From positions 23,050,483 to 23,114,482 of the forward strand of contig NC_066848.1 in NCBI RefSeq assembly GCF_001640805.2: a stretch of DNA of 64,000 nucleotides. The letters are read 5' to 3'. Shown here one piece after another: positions 50,594-62,345 of this stretch. Every line of letters begins with the position of its first letter. Position 1 is the first letter of the stretch. A program made the position numbers and the translations under genes. The stretch comes from Lates calcarifer (taxonomy: Eukaryota; Chordata; Actinopteri; Centropomidae). The notes under the pieces were generated by a model. It had not been told where the DNA came from. It did not search any database and was given only the letters and a program-made list of their open reading frames with translations.

Positions 50594-53500
50594 ATGGTGG
50601 TGAAGAAGAAGACAGCCAAAGTAGAGGCTGTGGCGTTGGACGAGGAGAAACTGCAGAAGCTGATAGGTAATGATGGCTACTGAAGAGCAAACTAAGTCTG
50701 TGGTAAATGAGGAACAAAAACAAAGACCATCAAATGGTCGTGCTCCTCAAAAGATATTACATGTCAATGTGACCTCAAAGCACTTTCAGTCCAAGTGTGT
50801 GTATCCTCCACTACATGATAAATGTGTCATAGTATTTAGTATTTTTTGAATATGTGTGTCTTTCTTAGCGTCCCTCTCTGTGGATGGAGGAGAAGATGGA
50901 GTCAAGCAGATTGCTCAGACCCTGCAGTCCTGTTTGGAGCTGACAGAGCCAGTGCAGCAGATCCAGCTAGTTAAAAAGGTTAACAACAACAAGATTAATG
51001 TATGCATTTGGTTGTCAGTATTTAACAAACATTGTGTTTAGTCGATGGAGCTGAGTAGGCTACTAAACCTTACTGTATAGTATATGACCAGTGTGTGTGT
51101 CCATACCACATCAGGCAGGGTCCCAGTTGGAAGCACTGAGTGAGGAGCAGTCAGATGGAGCTCTTCTCGAGGCCTGTTTACACACCCTGGCTCTGGTCTA
51201 CACGTCCCTGCAGGCCAAGAACCCCCTACGACGAGCCATCGCCAGGTACACAACTAAGTTATAATACTCTCTTAGTCTGAAACATAACAACAATAACTGG
51301 TTCCTCTGTGTTCGAAATCCTCAATCCTGGAATCTAAATTCTTGTCCAACAACAAAATGTCTAATATCATGAAACTCCAAAAGTAGAATGTAGATATTTA
51401 GTTGTAAGAATATAATTATGGATGGGTTAGCTGTCTCTAAATTGCCCATAGGTGTGAATGTGAGTGTGAATGGTTGTTTGTCTATATATGTTGGCCCTAT
51501 GATGGACTGATGATCCATACAGGGTGTACCCTGCCTCTCACCCAATGTCAGCTTGGATAAGCTCCAGCCCCTCTGCGACCCTTAGCGGATAAACAGTATA
51601 GATAATAGATGAATGAAGGAATGAATGAATGGTTTAGCTGTCAGACAGTGCAAGTTTGGACCTTGGTAGTTCATTATAACTTGTCTTTCATTTACCTGTC
51701 TGTGTTTACAGTATATTCTTTGGTTTTGTAATAAATAATATGTCTGTGTCACCCTCTGTCCTCAGTGCCTTGGGTTCAGTGCCAGCCTGGTTACAGGAGC
51801 AGACTGTAAACTGTTTGTGTACCTGCTTGTCTGACTGTCTGTCAAGTGCAGATTCAGACAAATATCCACACATTGTAGACACCATTGCTGCCTGTCTGGA
51901 TGGTTTTCCTGTTGGTGAGTGGGTTATTGCTTGTATTTGCTTTTACTGCTGATTTATTCTACTTTTGATCACTAGAGATGTCAGATAAACCTGTATGTAA
52001 GTAAAAATAAATAACTGCCTTTTCAAAAATCTATCTCCAGGTGAGAGATGCATTAACAAACTGCTGCCTGAAGGTTAGTGTCTGTACGTCCTTAATGTCT
52101 GATTTTAAGAAAAGGCTCTGTTTTCTTCCTCAGCCTCACTGTCTCTTTTCTCCTCTATGTAGTATTGCAGTTTCTTCACAAGGGACTGAACGAATACCTT
52201 CATCAGAACAGGTACAGAGACACACTTAATAATCCCTATTTCTGGATGTCATTAAATGTTTTATTTTAGCACCTAAAACAATGTGTATGAATAATGTGAT
52301 TAAAAATTTTTTAAAGACCTCTTCTTTGAAATCCAGGCTGTTTTTACCTGGATTTACACTTGACATTTTATAGTGTCTCAGTATTACTGGGAGTGACTGT
52401 CTTCTTTCCTTGCCATGACACAAGTTGCTGCGGACATTCACTTTCATCACAGTATCTGTTATTCAACTCACATAACTGCTATAGTTTTATTTCCTTTGGT
52501 GCTTGATTGCACTTACACTTGGATCAGATGCTTTGCTGCTCCCCCTGTCTAAACTCTAATTAGAGACATCTTATGTAGATACATGAGGGAAGCAGGACAA
52601 CCCCAATATTCATAGTTTGAGTCTTGTTGTTGATCAGTGTGTCTCTGTCGCCCCCTGCTGTTCTTCAAGTGGTCTAGCAGGCCGTCACATTGCTCAGGCT
52701 CAGCTAATGCACTCCTGCCTGGCTGCAGTGAAGACTTCCATGCTGGTAGTCCAGAGATCCCAAGAGGCCATCAGTGCAGCTCTGCAGGCTGAAGTCGATC
52801 AGTGCAAAGTGGAGGACACGTTAAGCAGCCTCCTGAGCTGTTACATACACATCCTCACTGATGGTAAGAACCAGCTGTAGAAGTAAACATGCTGGATAAA
52901 AGGTGGTTGTAAGCTCAACCCGAGACATGGCTCCAAAGATGTCCATCCATATAAGTCTACAAGTCTTTGAACAGAACATTGCTGGATTAGTAATAGTTGC
53001 TGTCTTATTTTTTGGTAAAAGAAAATACTATTTTTACGTGCTGACCTTTGAATGAGTGATATATAAAGCTTGAAAATGAGAAACATGGAACCACAAAAGG
53101 ACTACAGTATACCTACATATTTTTGTTGCTGATTTTTTCCTCTGTTCCTCTGTAGAGGAGTTCATCCAGTCAGTCCAGAGTACAGCCGGCATGGCTGTAG
53201 TATTACTGATCAGGTCCGTCATGGGCTCGGGAGACGAAGTTGCTTCTGTGGTGGTGAGTTTGAGGGATTTAAAAATAATGTTGTGGTGTGGCTGGATTGG
53301 TTGTTATGTATAACACATATAACTTGCTTGCATAAATTGAGGTAAGTAGTTAAGTTCGTATATATGAATGTAAACTAAGGAAGCAGCACCTCAGAATGAA
53401 TGTGTAGTAAATATGTATTTAGCTGCTATATTACCTAAATATCAGGAACTCAGTAAATAACAATAACAATTAAAGATTTGTTCATTATTAAAATAGCTTT

Positions 53501-53978
53501 GGTGAAGTTGTCAAGAATGAATCTTGTCATTTAGTTTCTGTAGATTTGAACAGTGTTATACTGTATACTGTAGCAACATAAACATCCTGTCTGCATGTCG
53601 CTGAAATACTTCAGTTCATGCCCTTAAGACATTTTTACAGACACATTTAACCAAAAGTTATTAGAAAACTCATGATAAAAGTTACATTTGAAAGACGTAT
53701 TTAATCACCTAAACATTTCTTTGTTATTGGTCGTTCTCTGATTGTGTGTGTCAGGTGTGCAGTTTACTGTGTGGCTCAGTCCAGGGCTTGGACCCGGCTC
53801 CTCAGTGGCTCCAGCAGAGGTGTGCTGGTCTGTGTGCCAGTGGTCGCCCGCCGGGTGTCTCTCTGTATCTGTGTCATGGGGTTCTGGCTATGTTGAGCTG
53901 GAAGGGTACTCTCCCAGGACCACAGTGGGAACAACTGCTGCTGTTGGTCCCAAACACACTGCTGGATCTGGACGTCAG
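50594..53978 (+). CDS. thada: thada coding exons 1-9
   Basis: Exons: 50594-50666 (coding part of an exon starting 50585), 50869-50978, 51115-51245, 51766-51914, 52041-52073, 52163-52211, 52670-52863, 53156-53253 and 53755-53978. Phases agree at every junction. Exon 5 is only 33 bases (ERCINKLLPE) and exon 6 only 49 (LQFLHKGLNEYLHQN), matching the spacing of the mammalian gene. Products such as LQSCLELTEPVQQIQLVKK and GLAGRHIAQAQLMHSCLAAV form paired helices typical of ARM/HEAT-like folds. Confidence 0.92.
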
Positions 53979-56900
53979 GTATGTCTGGCAAAATGAGTCT
54001 CTATCTTGTATTGATTACTCTTCAGTTATTACAGAAGTTATTTCATCATGTGAAAATAGATCATATTTTAAATGTGTCTCAGATGTTCTTAACAAAGTAT
54101 TCTGGTGTTTCCACAGCTGAGGTGTAACAAGCATGCTCATGTTTTTTGTGTCTTCGCTGTAGTATAAAGGAATCCAGTACAGCCATGGTGGTGGCTCGGG
54201 TTTTGACCCTGTGGAGTGGTGCTGCTCTGGACTGCCTGCAGGGAGAGGGGCATGCCTGCCCTCCCCACCTCCGGGAGTCCCTCTGTGGAGGCTCTGAGCT
54301 ACAGCGACACCTCCTGGAGCACATCTACTCCCACTGGGAGCACCCACTAGACGGAGTCCGTCACCAAACCCGCTCACTGTTCCACAACCTCCTCCTCCTC
54401 CATCAACACACCAACCCTTCCGCTTCTGACCCCACCAAGGACTCCTACATCACAGAACTCACCCAAAGCCTGCTGGGACTAGAGTGGCACATGAGGGGGA
54501 AGTACGGCTCCTTGGGTTGCTTGGTGGACCTCTGTGGAGCGGAGTACTTGCTTAACATCCAGCCCCAGCTGCCGTCATGTCTCCTGGGCTTGATGGGTGA
54601 TCAGACCCTGGCTCCTTACGCCAGCGACCTGCTGGAGAGGCTGTTTGTCAGTCACAAGGCGCAACTGGCAAGTGAGGCTGGTGCAGCAGGAAAGATGGAG
54701 GACTGGATGGAGCGTTGGCACCAGACATGGGTAACCCCGCTGCTACAGGTGCTCTGCCGTGCCAGACTGGACCAGACCACGTACATACTGGACTACTTCC
54801 TGCCCAAGCTGCTTCGCTGCAGCCCCTCCAGTTTGGCTCACATGGTGCAGGCCTTGCAGGATACACCACCCTGCAGCACAGGCAAAGGCACAAATACACA
54901 GACATCTCCACATACAAACACATTCATATCCCATATGTCTGCAACTACTTTCTCTCTTCCCCTCTGGTCATACTCATGATATTTCAGCTGCATATTAATG
55001 TCTCTCACTTTCACAAAGAAGTCTGTTGTCGCTTTAAAGACTGGAAAGCAGTGTTTCTTGCCACGAGCAAGCTAAGAGAGCATTCTGTAACACAGTCATG
55101 ACAGTTTGAGAACTGTGAAACCTTTCTGTTAATACTGTCTTTATTTCTTGTCAGGTCCTTCAGGCAGCAGGGGTGCACTGGGAGCTCTGATGACGTGCCT
55201 GCGGGCAGCCAGGGCCCAGGGTGTTGTTCCATCCTCAGAAGAAGGTCTGTGGGGAGGACTGGTGCCCCTTCCCTTACTCCAACAAGCCCTGATAAACAAA
55301 CATGATCAAGTGAGTATGTGTCTGTCCTTGAGTGTGTGTTCATGGTCTTCAATACTGCAAGATTTTTAGAATGATTTTTACATTTTGTGTGGTATATATC
55401 TTGGATTTCCACTGTATTTGATCATTGTCTTTCACTGGCCAGGTGAGGATGGACGCTTTAGGTTTGGTGTGCGAGAGCCACCGCAGCACTGAGGTTCTGA
55501 CCTCACAGGAAATGGGCCTGATCCGCCACTTCCTGCCGCCCAATCTCAACAGTCAGTCCCCTGGCGTCAGACAGCAGACAGTCAGCCTGCTGAAGAAGGT
55601 CATCTTTAATGTTTGAAGATATTACTTATACTCTCATTACATTTGAAATGTTGGGCTGGTAGCAATACATTAAGCTTGAGTTTGCTTGTGGGCTGGGAGT
55701 AGCAGCCTGTGTGTTTATTAAGGGATTCATTGATGTTGATGTTAACAGGGATCCACAGAACTCTTTTGACATTTAATTAAATGGAAACCTAAAGATTAAA
55801 TCTACTTCACAGTTACTTTGTAGAGTGAAGGACAGCACTCAACTGCTGCAGAAGAGACTGAGTCAGGAGAGAGACCAGGAGCAGAGAGACAGAGACAAAC
55901 ACACACTACATCTGTACAAGGTATACCACACACACAGTGCATTAATGCAGGGTTCCCATTAAGGATAATCACTCAGTTTTCCCTGATCTTTTTTAGTTTT
56001 AATGAATAAAGGCTTATTTTTTGTGTGTGATGCAGGAGTTCCTGCGCTGGCTGTGTAGTGAGGCTGCTGGAGGTTTTGCTTCCTGGAGCTTCCTTTTCTA
56101 AATGCCTCATGTCCCTTCACCTGCTGTGTCTACTGGGCCAGCTCTTCACCTTCAGCACTGGTACACCTAATGCTCACCAGGGGCAGTTTTAAATGACTTA
56201 AACCTAACAAGACATCACAGCTCCCACTGTAAGCAGTATTGTTAATAAACATTATATATTGCAGAAGTAGATATTCAGTGATATTTAATAATAATATCAC
56301 AGGAAAGACAATGTAATTTCAACCTACCCCCACCAAAAATATTTTGTAACATTTTAAAGGATAACTCCAGTATATTTGATATTGATAGGGACAAAATGTC
56401 TTTGCGATTAGTATACTAATTCGTACACCAGCAAGAGTGCAGGAACCGCAAAACAGCACTACAATGTAAACAACAGGGCAGCTGTCCACTTCAAAGTACA
56501 TCCACTTAAATGCTTGTTTTTCCACCGACAGTCTCAGATTGTTATGGTGTGTCTGACTATATTATGGATAGGATTTCTATAGAATTAGACATTTTTATTA
56601 AAGAGCTGTTTTATTGCTACCAGACTCCACTGACAAAATTTTTTACTTAAGTAAAAGTTCCACACAATAACACAAATAAACCAACAGACTGATTAGTGGC
56701 TTTTGCAGAGAGCGATAAAACGGCTGTTTCTGGTTGAAGAAAATGGATCTTACTCTTAACAAATAAGCCTATCTCTGTAGAGTATTCCTTTCCATAATGT
56801 TGTCATACTTACAGTAACAATAATAACAATCTGAGCCTGTTAGTTGTAAAAATATTTACTGCTGCTGACATTTTTTGAGTGTTCCCAGTACACCATTCTT

Positions 56901-59587
56901 GCTCAATATTGCACAGATTTTTTGTTCCTAACCATCATTTACACCCAAAAACATGGGAAAGAAAGGCCCAGGTTATCTATGAAATACCAGTGTCCTTATG
57001 GCTGAACTGTTGTCATAAATACAGCAACTTGTAGGCTACTTTTTCAGATATTGAAATACCAGACAATTGAAAAATGTCTTCCTGGTCATACAGTACATCC
57101 TCAACCACCACACTCACAGCAGTTTAGAATTCAGTGCTTTACTCAAGGGCACCTTAGTGATGATGCTTGGCACATTTCATATTATTACATTGGCCAGCTC
57201 ACAGCCCTGGAATCCACCTTTCTGTAGGTGAACTGAAACAGCAGACTCTCTATCACTGCTCAGTCTCTTTACTTTGATGCCAGCCTCACTCTCCAGCTGT
57301 CTTGGCGTATGCTCTACCTCTTTGTCACTCACTGTCACCTCCTGCGTTTCTTCATCCCTACCTCTCTGTTTTCCTCAGGGCCTGATGTGTTTGCCCTTGG
57401 TGAAGTTGTGACCTCTGTGCATGCTCAGAATGTCCTCTACTGTGTTGCCAGCAACTTCCTGGAGGTCAAACAGCTCGCATCATCGCTACTACGGCAACTC
57501 CCTCCATCAGCTGTAGGGCTACAGGTTAATATTCCAAACACTAGCTATCCATTAAAAAAACAGAATTTATAAAAGAGCAGTGTACATTGCTGTGATCCAC
57601 CTTTGCTAAGATCCGTATTGATTCTTAAGACACTACACTCAGCTGGAATTTGCATGTAGGTAAAGCACAATCTTCACCATGTGTAGTAGTATTCACCTGA
57701 TATCTCCCTGGTTGTTGTGATGTTAGGAGCCAGACAGGATGCGTTGTGTCCTTCAGGCTGCTCTGGACCTCAGTACTAGCACCAAGCCTTTTGACAGCGT
57801 TACAGCAGCCCACCTCCTCAACCTACTGCTGCACCAGCCAGACCTGAGCCAGGCTCTGCTGCACTGTGCCCAGCAGCAGGGCCTCGATTTTCAACTTCCC
57901 TCCCCACCGACCATGGCTTCTGACATGCTCATCTTGGAGCTCAACACTCTGGCTGGTAAGATCCAGATGTATAGCCCCGATAAACATATGCATGTGCTAA
58001 TAAACAAAAAATACACTAAACCAACTATCATGTGAAATGTATGTGTTTCTGTCCACAGTGGTTCAGTTCTTGCTGTGCTGTCTGCAGTCAGAGGTGTCGA
58101 GGGCCGAGTCTTCTCTCTTACAGGCAGCTGCTTCCTATCCTCTGTATGGCAGAGCTCATTGCATCACAGCTGTACTGCAGCATCTAAACACTGAGTGAGA
58201 GAATCACACTGAAACACACACACACACACATTAAACAACTCTCTTCCATTTGTTTTTTTTTTTTTTTGCTGTTGGCAGTGGAGGAAAGCTTGCTGCACAA
58301 ACTCTGAGTACAGGAGCCCTTGTGTTGTGTTTTGGTGCTTGCGTGATAAGTGCATGTTTATGTGTGTGTTTAGGAGTCTGACACAGACTGAGCAGTGGAG
58401 AAGTCTGGTGTCAGAGCTGATTGCTGTGTGCTACAGGATGTCTGATGTGGTTTCCCCTGTAGTCCAGAGCTCCTCCCCAGAAGGACTCATCCCCATGGAC
58501 ACTGACTCAGGTAATCATTGTCCTCTTCACACTGAGTACATTTAATTTATATCAGACATTTGTTTTGGTAGCTTTTATCCAGAACAAAAACAAAATATTG
58601 ACAAATTTTATTTTGGACATAAGTATAGTTGTAGTTGATGGAATCATTCAGATTTAGTTATGGAAGGAAATATACACCATGAAAAAGATACAAAATTATA
58701 TGTTGTATGTGTGTGTGTGTGTATTTGGACAGAGACCTCAGCTGGTCTGCAGAGGATCCTGCAGGAGATCCAGCCCAGGGACACCAATGACTTCTTCACT
58801 AGTGCCAGACAGCTGGACACACACCATGGAGATGATCAGACACAGAGTCAAACCACGCACACCCCGTCACTGGACACTGGTGAGTCCTAGATATGAGTAT
58901 TACACTGATTACGCTTAACACGCACAGGAACACAGGAATGTCACACAGGGATATACCTTTGTTAGACTTTTACTCAGGTGTAGCTGGGAGTTGGGGATGT
59001 TAAATATTGAAACCCATTAGTTGTCTCTGCTTGGGAGTGCAGTCCTACTGTTGTCCTGATGGGGACAGTGTTTGGCCTTTTTTGTGTGATACAGTTACAT
59101 GATGCTCAGTCACTCCTAGGAAACGTATTTAATGATTACCTAAATGACTCTATGATAAGGGCAATAAAATGTTTTGCTGTATGTGTGTGTAAGTGTATAT
59201 AACTCATGACCTAACATAAACAACAAAAGCAGGTATATTGTGTGACTTTGGAACTTTCCACTAAATACAATGCTTTAAAACTGTACACTTCATTATAAGT
59301 CAAATAAATCTTTTAGTCTCAATTATAAGGTAATGAATCAAAAAGTGATCAAACTTTTCTCATGTCATTTTTTTCATGTGTGTGTGTGTGTGTCACTGTG
59401 GGTGTACGGGTGGTGTTGGCTTCCAGGCGGTGAGAGCTACAGGGTGACAGCCCAGATGGTGCTGGTATGTTGCTGGCGGAGCATGAAGGAAGTGGCCATG
59501 CTGCTCGGACAGCTGTGTCAGAGCCTGCCCCTGCACTACACCAATGACAAGGCACACACACGCCCAGGGCTCATCACAGAGGAGCAG
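50594..59587 (+). CDS. thada: THADA (tRNA methylation partner, Trm732 family), first 20 coding exons; 3' part outside window
   Basis: THADA is a large alpha-helical repeat protein of the Trm732 family. With FTSJ1/Trm7 it supports 2'-O-methylation of tRNA at position 32; it was first described at thyroid adenoma breakpoints. The ATG at 50594 sits in a strong GCCATGG context and gives MVVKKKTAKVEAV, like the basic start of human THADA. Twenty exons join in phase and encode about 1,093 residues, a bit over half of the human protein (about 1,950). They align along their length with human THADA, for example THWEHPLD-type HWEHPLDGVRHQT, GKYGSLGCLVDLCG, MGDQTLAPYASDLLERLF, NSQSPGVRQQTVSLLKK and VSPVVQSSSPEGLIPMDTDS. 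The last exon (AQMVLVCCWRSMKEVAMLLG) opens the conserved DUF2428 region. As written, exon 14 has a one-base excess that creates a stop at 56099-56101, and intron 10 starts with GC. The remaining exons must lie beyond base 64000. Confidence 0.94.
51420..51625 (+). repeat. Teleost dispersed repeat with GAATG tail
   Basis: It contains CTAAATTGCCCATAGGTGTG, GTGAGTGTGAATGGTTGT, GATGGACTGATGATCC and GATAAGCTCCAGCCCCTC, and ends in GAATGAATGAATGG. It is very close to a repeat I recall from many fish genomes, the 3' end of a retroposon with a tetramer tail. It lies in the thada intron between exons 3 and 4. Confidence 0.7.
54163..54881 (+). CDS. thada: thada coding exon 10 (large exon ending at a GC donor)
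   Basis: The 719-base exon runs from SIKESSTAMVVARVL to LQDTPPCSTG, the largest exon in this half of the gene. No GT donor keeps the frame. ACAG/GCAAAG at 54881-54883 does, and joins in phase 1 to the acceptor at 55154, giving STGPSGSRGALGALM, which aligns with the human CNSRGALGALM segment. Confidence 0.88.
55155..55920 (+). CDS. thada: thada coding exons 11-13
   Basis: Exons: 55155-55309, 55443-55598 and 55813-55920, all phase 0 at the downstream ends. Products: SRGALGALMTCLRAARAQG, VRMDALGLVCESHRSTEVL, and a charged helix (QKRLSQERDQEQRDRDKHT) that corresponds to the Lys/Glu-rich stretch of human THADA. Confidence 0.9.
56036..56160 (+). CDS. thada: thada coding exon 14, frame-disrupted as written
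   Basis: The exon starts EFLRWLC in the frame inherited from exon 13, but the remainder matches THADA (RLLEVLLPGASFSKCLMSL) one base out of register. The exon is 125 bases where 124 would keep phase with exon 15. The extra base lies near CTGTGTAGTGAGG (about 56055-56060). Read literally, translation stops at TAA 56099-56101. No other AG acceptor here restores the frame. Confidence 0.85.
56360..56990. repeat. Dispersed repeat shared with 44440-44950, copy 2
   Basis: Same phrase order as the plekhh2 intron copy, with many differences and small indels. It lies in the intron between thada exons 14 and 15. Confidence 0.6.
57379..59587 (+). CDS. thada: thada coding exons 15-20
   Basis: Exons: 57379-57524, 57727-57955, 58059-58194, 58374-58510, 58733-58879 and 59427-59587, phase-consistent throughout. 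Products: PDVFALGEVVTSVHAQNV, LDLSTSTKPFDSVTAAHLL, AESSLLQAAASYPLYGRAH, SSSPEGLIPMDTDS, LQRILQEIQPRDTNDFF and AQMVLVCCWRSMKEVAML. All are easy to match to human THADA. Several acceptors are flanked by (GT)n tracts. Confidence 0.92.
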
Positions 59588-60610
59588 GTGAGATCCTGGA
59601 GAACAGAACACACCTCACCTCAGCAGAAATTCAGTAACTGTTACTTTCATTGTTCCTGTCCCAACCACTGACTTTGTGAAACAAACCGGTTTAAGTATGA
59701 ATATAATAACTGTGACCAGTTTTGCCTCTTGACCTTATTGTCACTGCTGTCCATTTCAAATATTATGGATACGATTACAATTTTTAAGTACTTGCTTATT
59801 TTATAATGGGTCCTAAATATACATCAGTCTTTCTTTTAATCATAGCTGTTGATAAGGCCAGTTTAAGTGTGATGATGTTCTACCAAAGTTAATACATCTT
59901 GCGAGTGCCACAAAGTGATTTCCACATCTCCAGCATGGGAAGTGTGAAAGTACAGAGAGTCAGAGTAACACATTGTTGGTTTTGGTCTTTTCCTGGGATG
60001 AGTTGACAGTAAGAAAACTCACCTTATCAACATTTCATTTGTTCTGCTGTGGTAAACCATGGTAATAGGTTATATTTAGAATTAAAATATAAAATAGCCT
60101 TAGCTCTGCTCCTTCCATGTGTTATTTTATTTTATTTTTTGTATGACAGTGCCTTTGCACATCTGACAGTGGGCTCCTCAAACATCTGCTGCCACTGTTC
60201 AGCTGTGTCTTGTCGCTATTCTACTGCTTAGAAGTCTTATTTTGGGAAAGGAAAGGCTAACAAGGTTAACCAAGCTACAGCAGCTGAGCTGTGGTAGTGT
60301 GCTGCAGTGAACACTGGTTAGCCCCCCCACCTCAGTGGCATCAGGAATTGGTGATCTCATACAATGACAGTCAGTCAGTGAACACATGATGTAGAAATGC
60401 GCGCAGCTGCCTGACCCTGGTGTTGACACTGTTGTTGTCAGTTGTAGAAGCTGTTTGCATCTGCACCATCACACAGACACACAGACATGCTACAAACCAT
60501 ATATTCCAGGATAAAAGGTGTCACTTTCTTACTATATGCGTGGATGTGCTCTGTAGCGGGGGATGATGTGAATGCATGTGTGTGTCTGTGTGTGTTTGTG
60601 ACACCACACT

Positions 60611-60700
60611 GGGAGGCTCTTCAATTAGCATCCGCCCTCGTTAGTGCCGCGCTTTCATTTGAGGCCCGACCCTGCTGGTTTAACGGCCGCAACGCCCCTC
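60611..60700. promoter_or_regulatory. Candidate conserved non-coding element in a thada intron
   Basis: A non-repetitive G+C-rich block begins TCTTCAATTAGCATCC and ends TTTAACGGCCGCAACG, within A/T-rich microsatellite DNA. It has homeodomain-like ATTAG/GTTAG motifs and several CpGs. It has no coding frame. Conservation cannot be judged from one sequence; the call rests on composition and texture. Confidence 0.25.
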
Positions 60701-61529
60701 CCTTTCCACTGCATTCTTTCCAAATCACTTCCACCACCAGCAGGAAAACACTGAGTGCTGCAAACAACACACACTCACACATATACACATACACAGACTG
60801 TCACACAAACAAACTCACACAGGAATAGTTGTCTGAGTGGTTCAGCATGTGAATGTCCATAATAACAAGGGTACCAGACATAGGCTGTGTTTGTCTGTGT
60901 AGGGGGTAGAGGGTGTGTGTGCATGTGTGTGTTTGTGTTTGTCTCTTGACTGTGTATTTACACTCCTGAGAGAGCGAGAAAGTAGGAAGTCTCATACTGC
61001 AGTGCTGAATGTGTGTTTTTTCTGTGTTTGTTTAGGGCCACAATTTTGACTGTCCAGGTTCTTAACCTGCACCAACAGGAGTTAACTACAGATTTAGAGG
61101 CAAACGGTGCATTGCACTGTGAATTTCACAGTTTAGTTCCAGTTGTTCTTGAGCAATGCTCAGTTGACATTTGGTTAAAGCTGGGATCCTGTACTGTGAT
61201 CCAAGTACAACAGTTTATGTAAAATTGCAGCACAGTTAGCATTGTGTACCTTGCAGGTTGGATTGAGCCTAACTGAATCTGTTATTCTTCTATTTTTGAC
61301 CCTATATGATCAATGACACTATTGCCTATTTGTGATTTTAAAAGTTGCACATTTTGTGAAGTTTCCCTCTTTAATTGTATTTGTCAAACTGGTTTAACAT
61401 TAATTTCCGGCTGACAGTTAAAACACTTTAAAAAGTGTGTACTTTTACTGCTTGATGCTGACATTTTCTCTGTAATAGAGCAGAAGAGCCAATTCATATT
61501 AAAAGAATGGGTATACATATTGGTAAATA

Positions 61530-61640
61530 CATTTATTAACTTTCTTGCTGACAGTTAAGAGGGGAATAATGTGAAGACACCACTCTCATGTCTTTCTTGT
61601 ATAAGTATAAAGCTGCAGCCAGTTGCTTGTGAGCTTAGCT
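61530..61640 (+). repeat. Dispersed-repeat fragment of the 2222-2400 family
   Basis: CACCACTCTCATGTCTTTCT, AAGCTGCAGCCAGTTGC and GAGCTTAGCTAGC follow the order of the same fish repeat seen near 2222 and 12030. Confidence 0.55.
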
Positions 61641-62275
61641 AGCAAGCTTTGTTTATTAATTAGTGAATTCTATAAGTGCTGCTAGGTAAATGTTGTTAAC
61701 TTTGGACATCTGTCTTCTTATCTAACTAAGTGTATTTTCCAAAATGTCAAACTGTACCTTTACTATCCCAGTAATACTGACAGTTCACTGACATGGCTGC
61801 TAATGATTTCATTTTTTATGTCACTGAACCAAACAATCTATGAAAGTATCTAAGAATAGTTTAGACTAGACTGTGCATAGAAATTTGAAATCTAAGTACA
61901 GGGTTCGGTTTGGCACTTGTCTGTACTATACTTGTCAATGAGTTGTTCAGTTCAATTACCTCTAAAATTTTTCCTATAGTTCTTCATTATTCCCTCAATA
62001 ACAGGTAGAATATATCCCTTTAACTGTCACTATTGAAATGGACTTGATAATGATGTCACCATCACAGTGTCCTGAAGAGATAATTGATGGTGATATCATG
62101 GATACCATGTATGTCAGCTGTGGTAACTATGGCAATGGCCCTTATTACATAACCAATGATTTAACAAACTCATGTTCAGGACCATGCGGACAAGAGGAAA
62201 ATGTGAACTTCTGTCCTCTGTCCTAACCGCATCCCTTTTTCTTTTTCATTCGCTTGTCATCAGTTCCATGCTTTG

Positions 62276-62345
62276 TATGTGTGTGTGTGTGTGTATACTG
62301 TGTGTGTGTGTATACTGTGTGTGTGTGTATACTGTGTGTGTTAGC
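62276..62345. repeat. Minisatellite of (GT)n-ATAC units
   Basis: Three near-identical units of about 18 bases, each a GT run followed by ATACT. A further GT-rich tract lies at about 62460-62510. Length is likely polymorphic. Confidence 0.9.

Noticed and set aside
54648..54934. Minus-strand open frames opposite thada exon 10
   Set aside because: Shadows of a conserved coding exon.
61013..61222. Possible next thada exon after TTGTTTAG
   Set aside because: The peptide does not resemble the expected THADA segment and the phase is unsupported.
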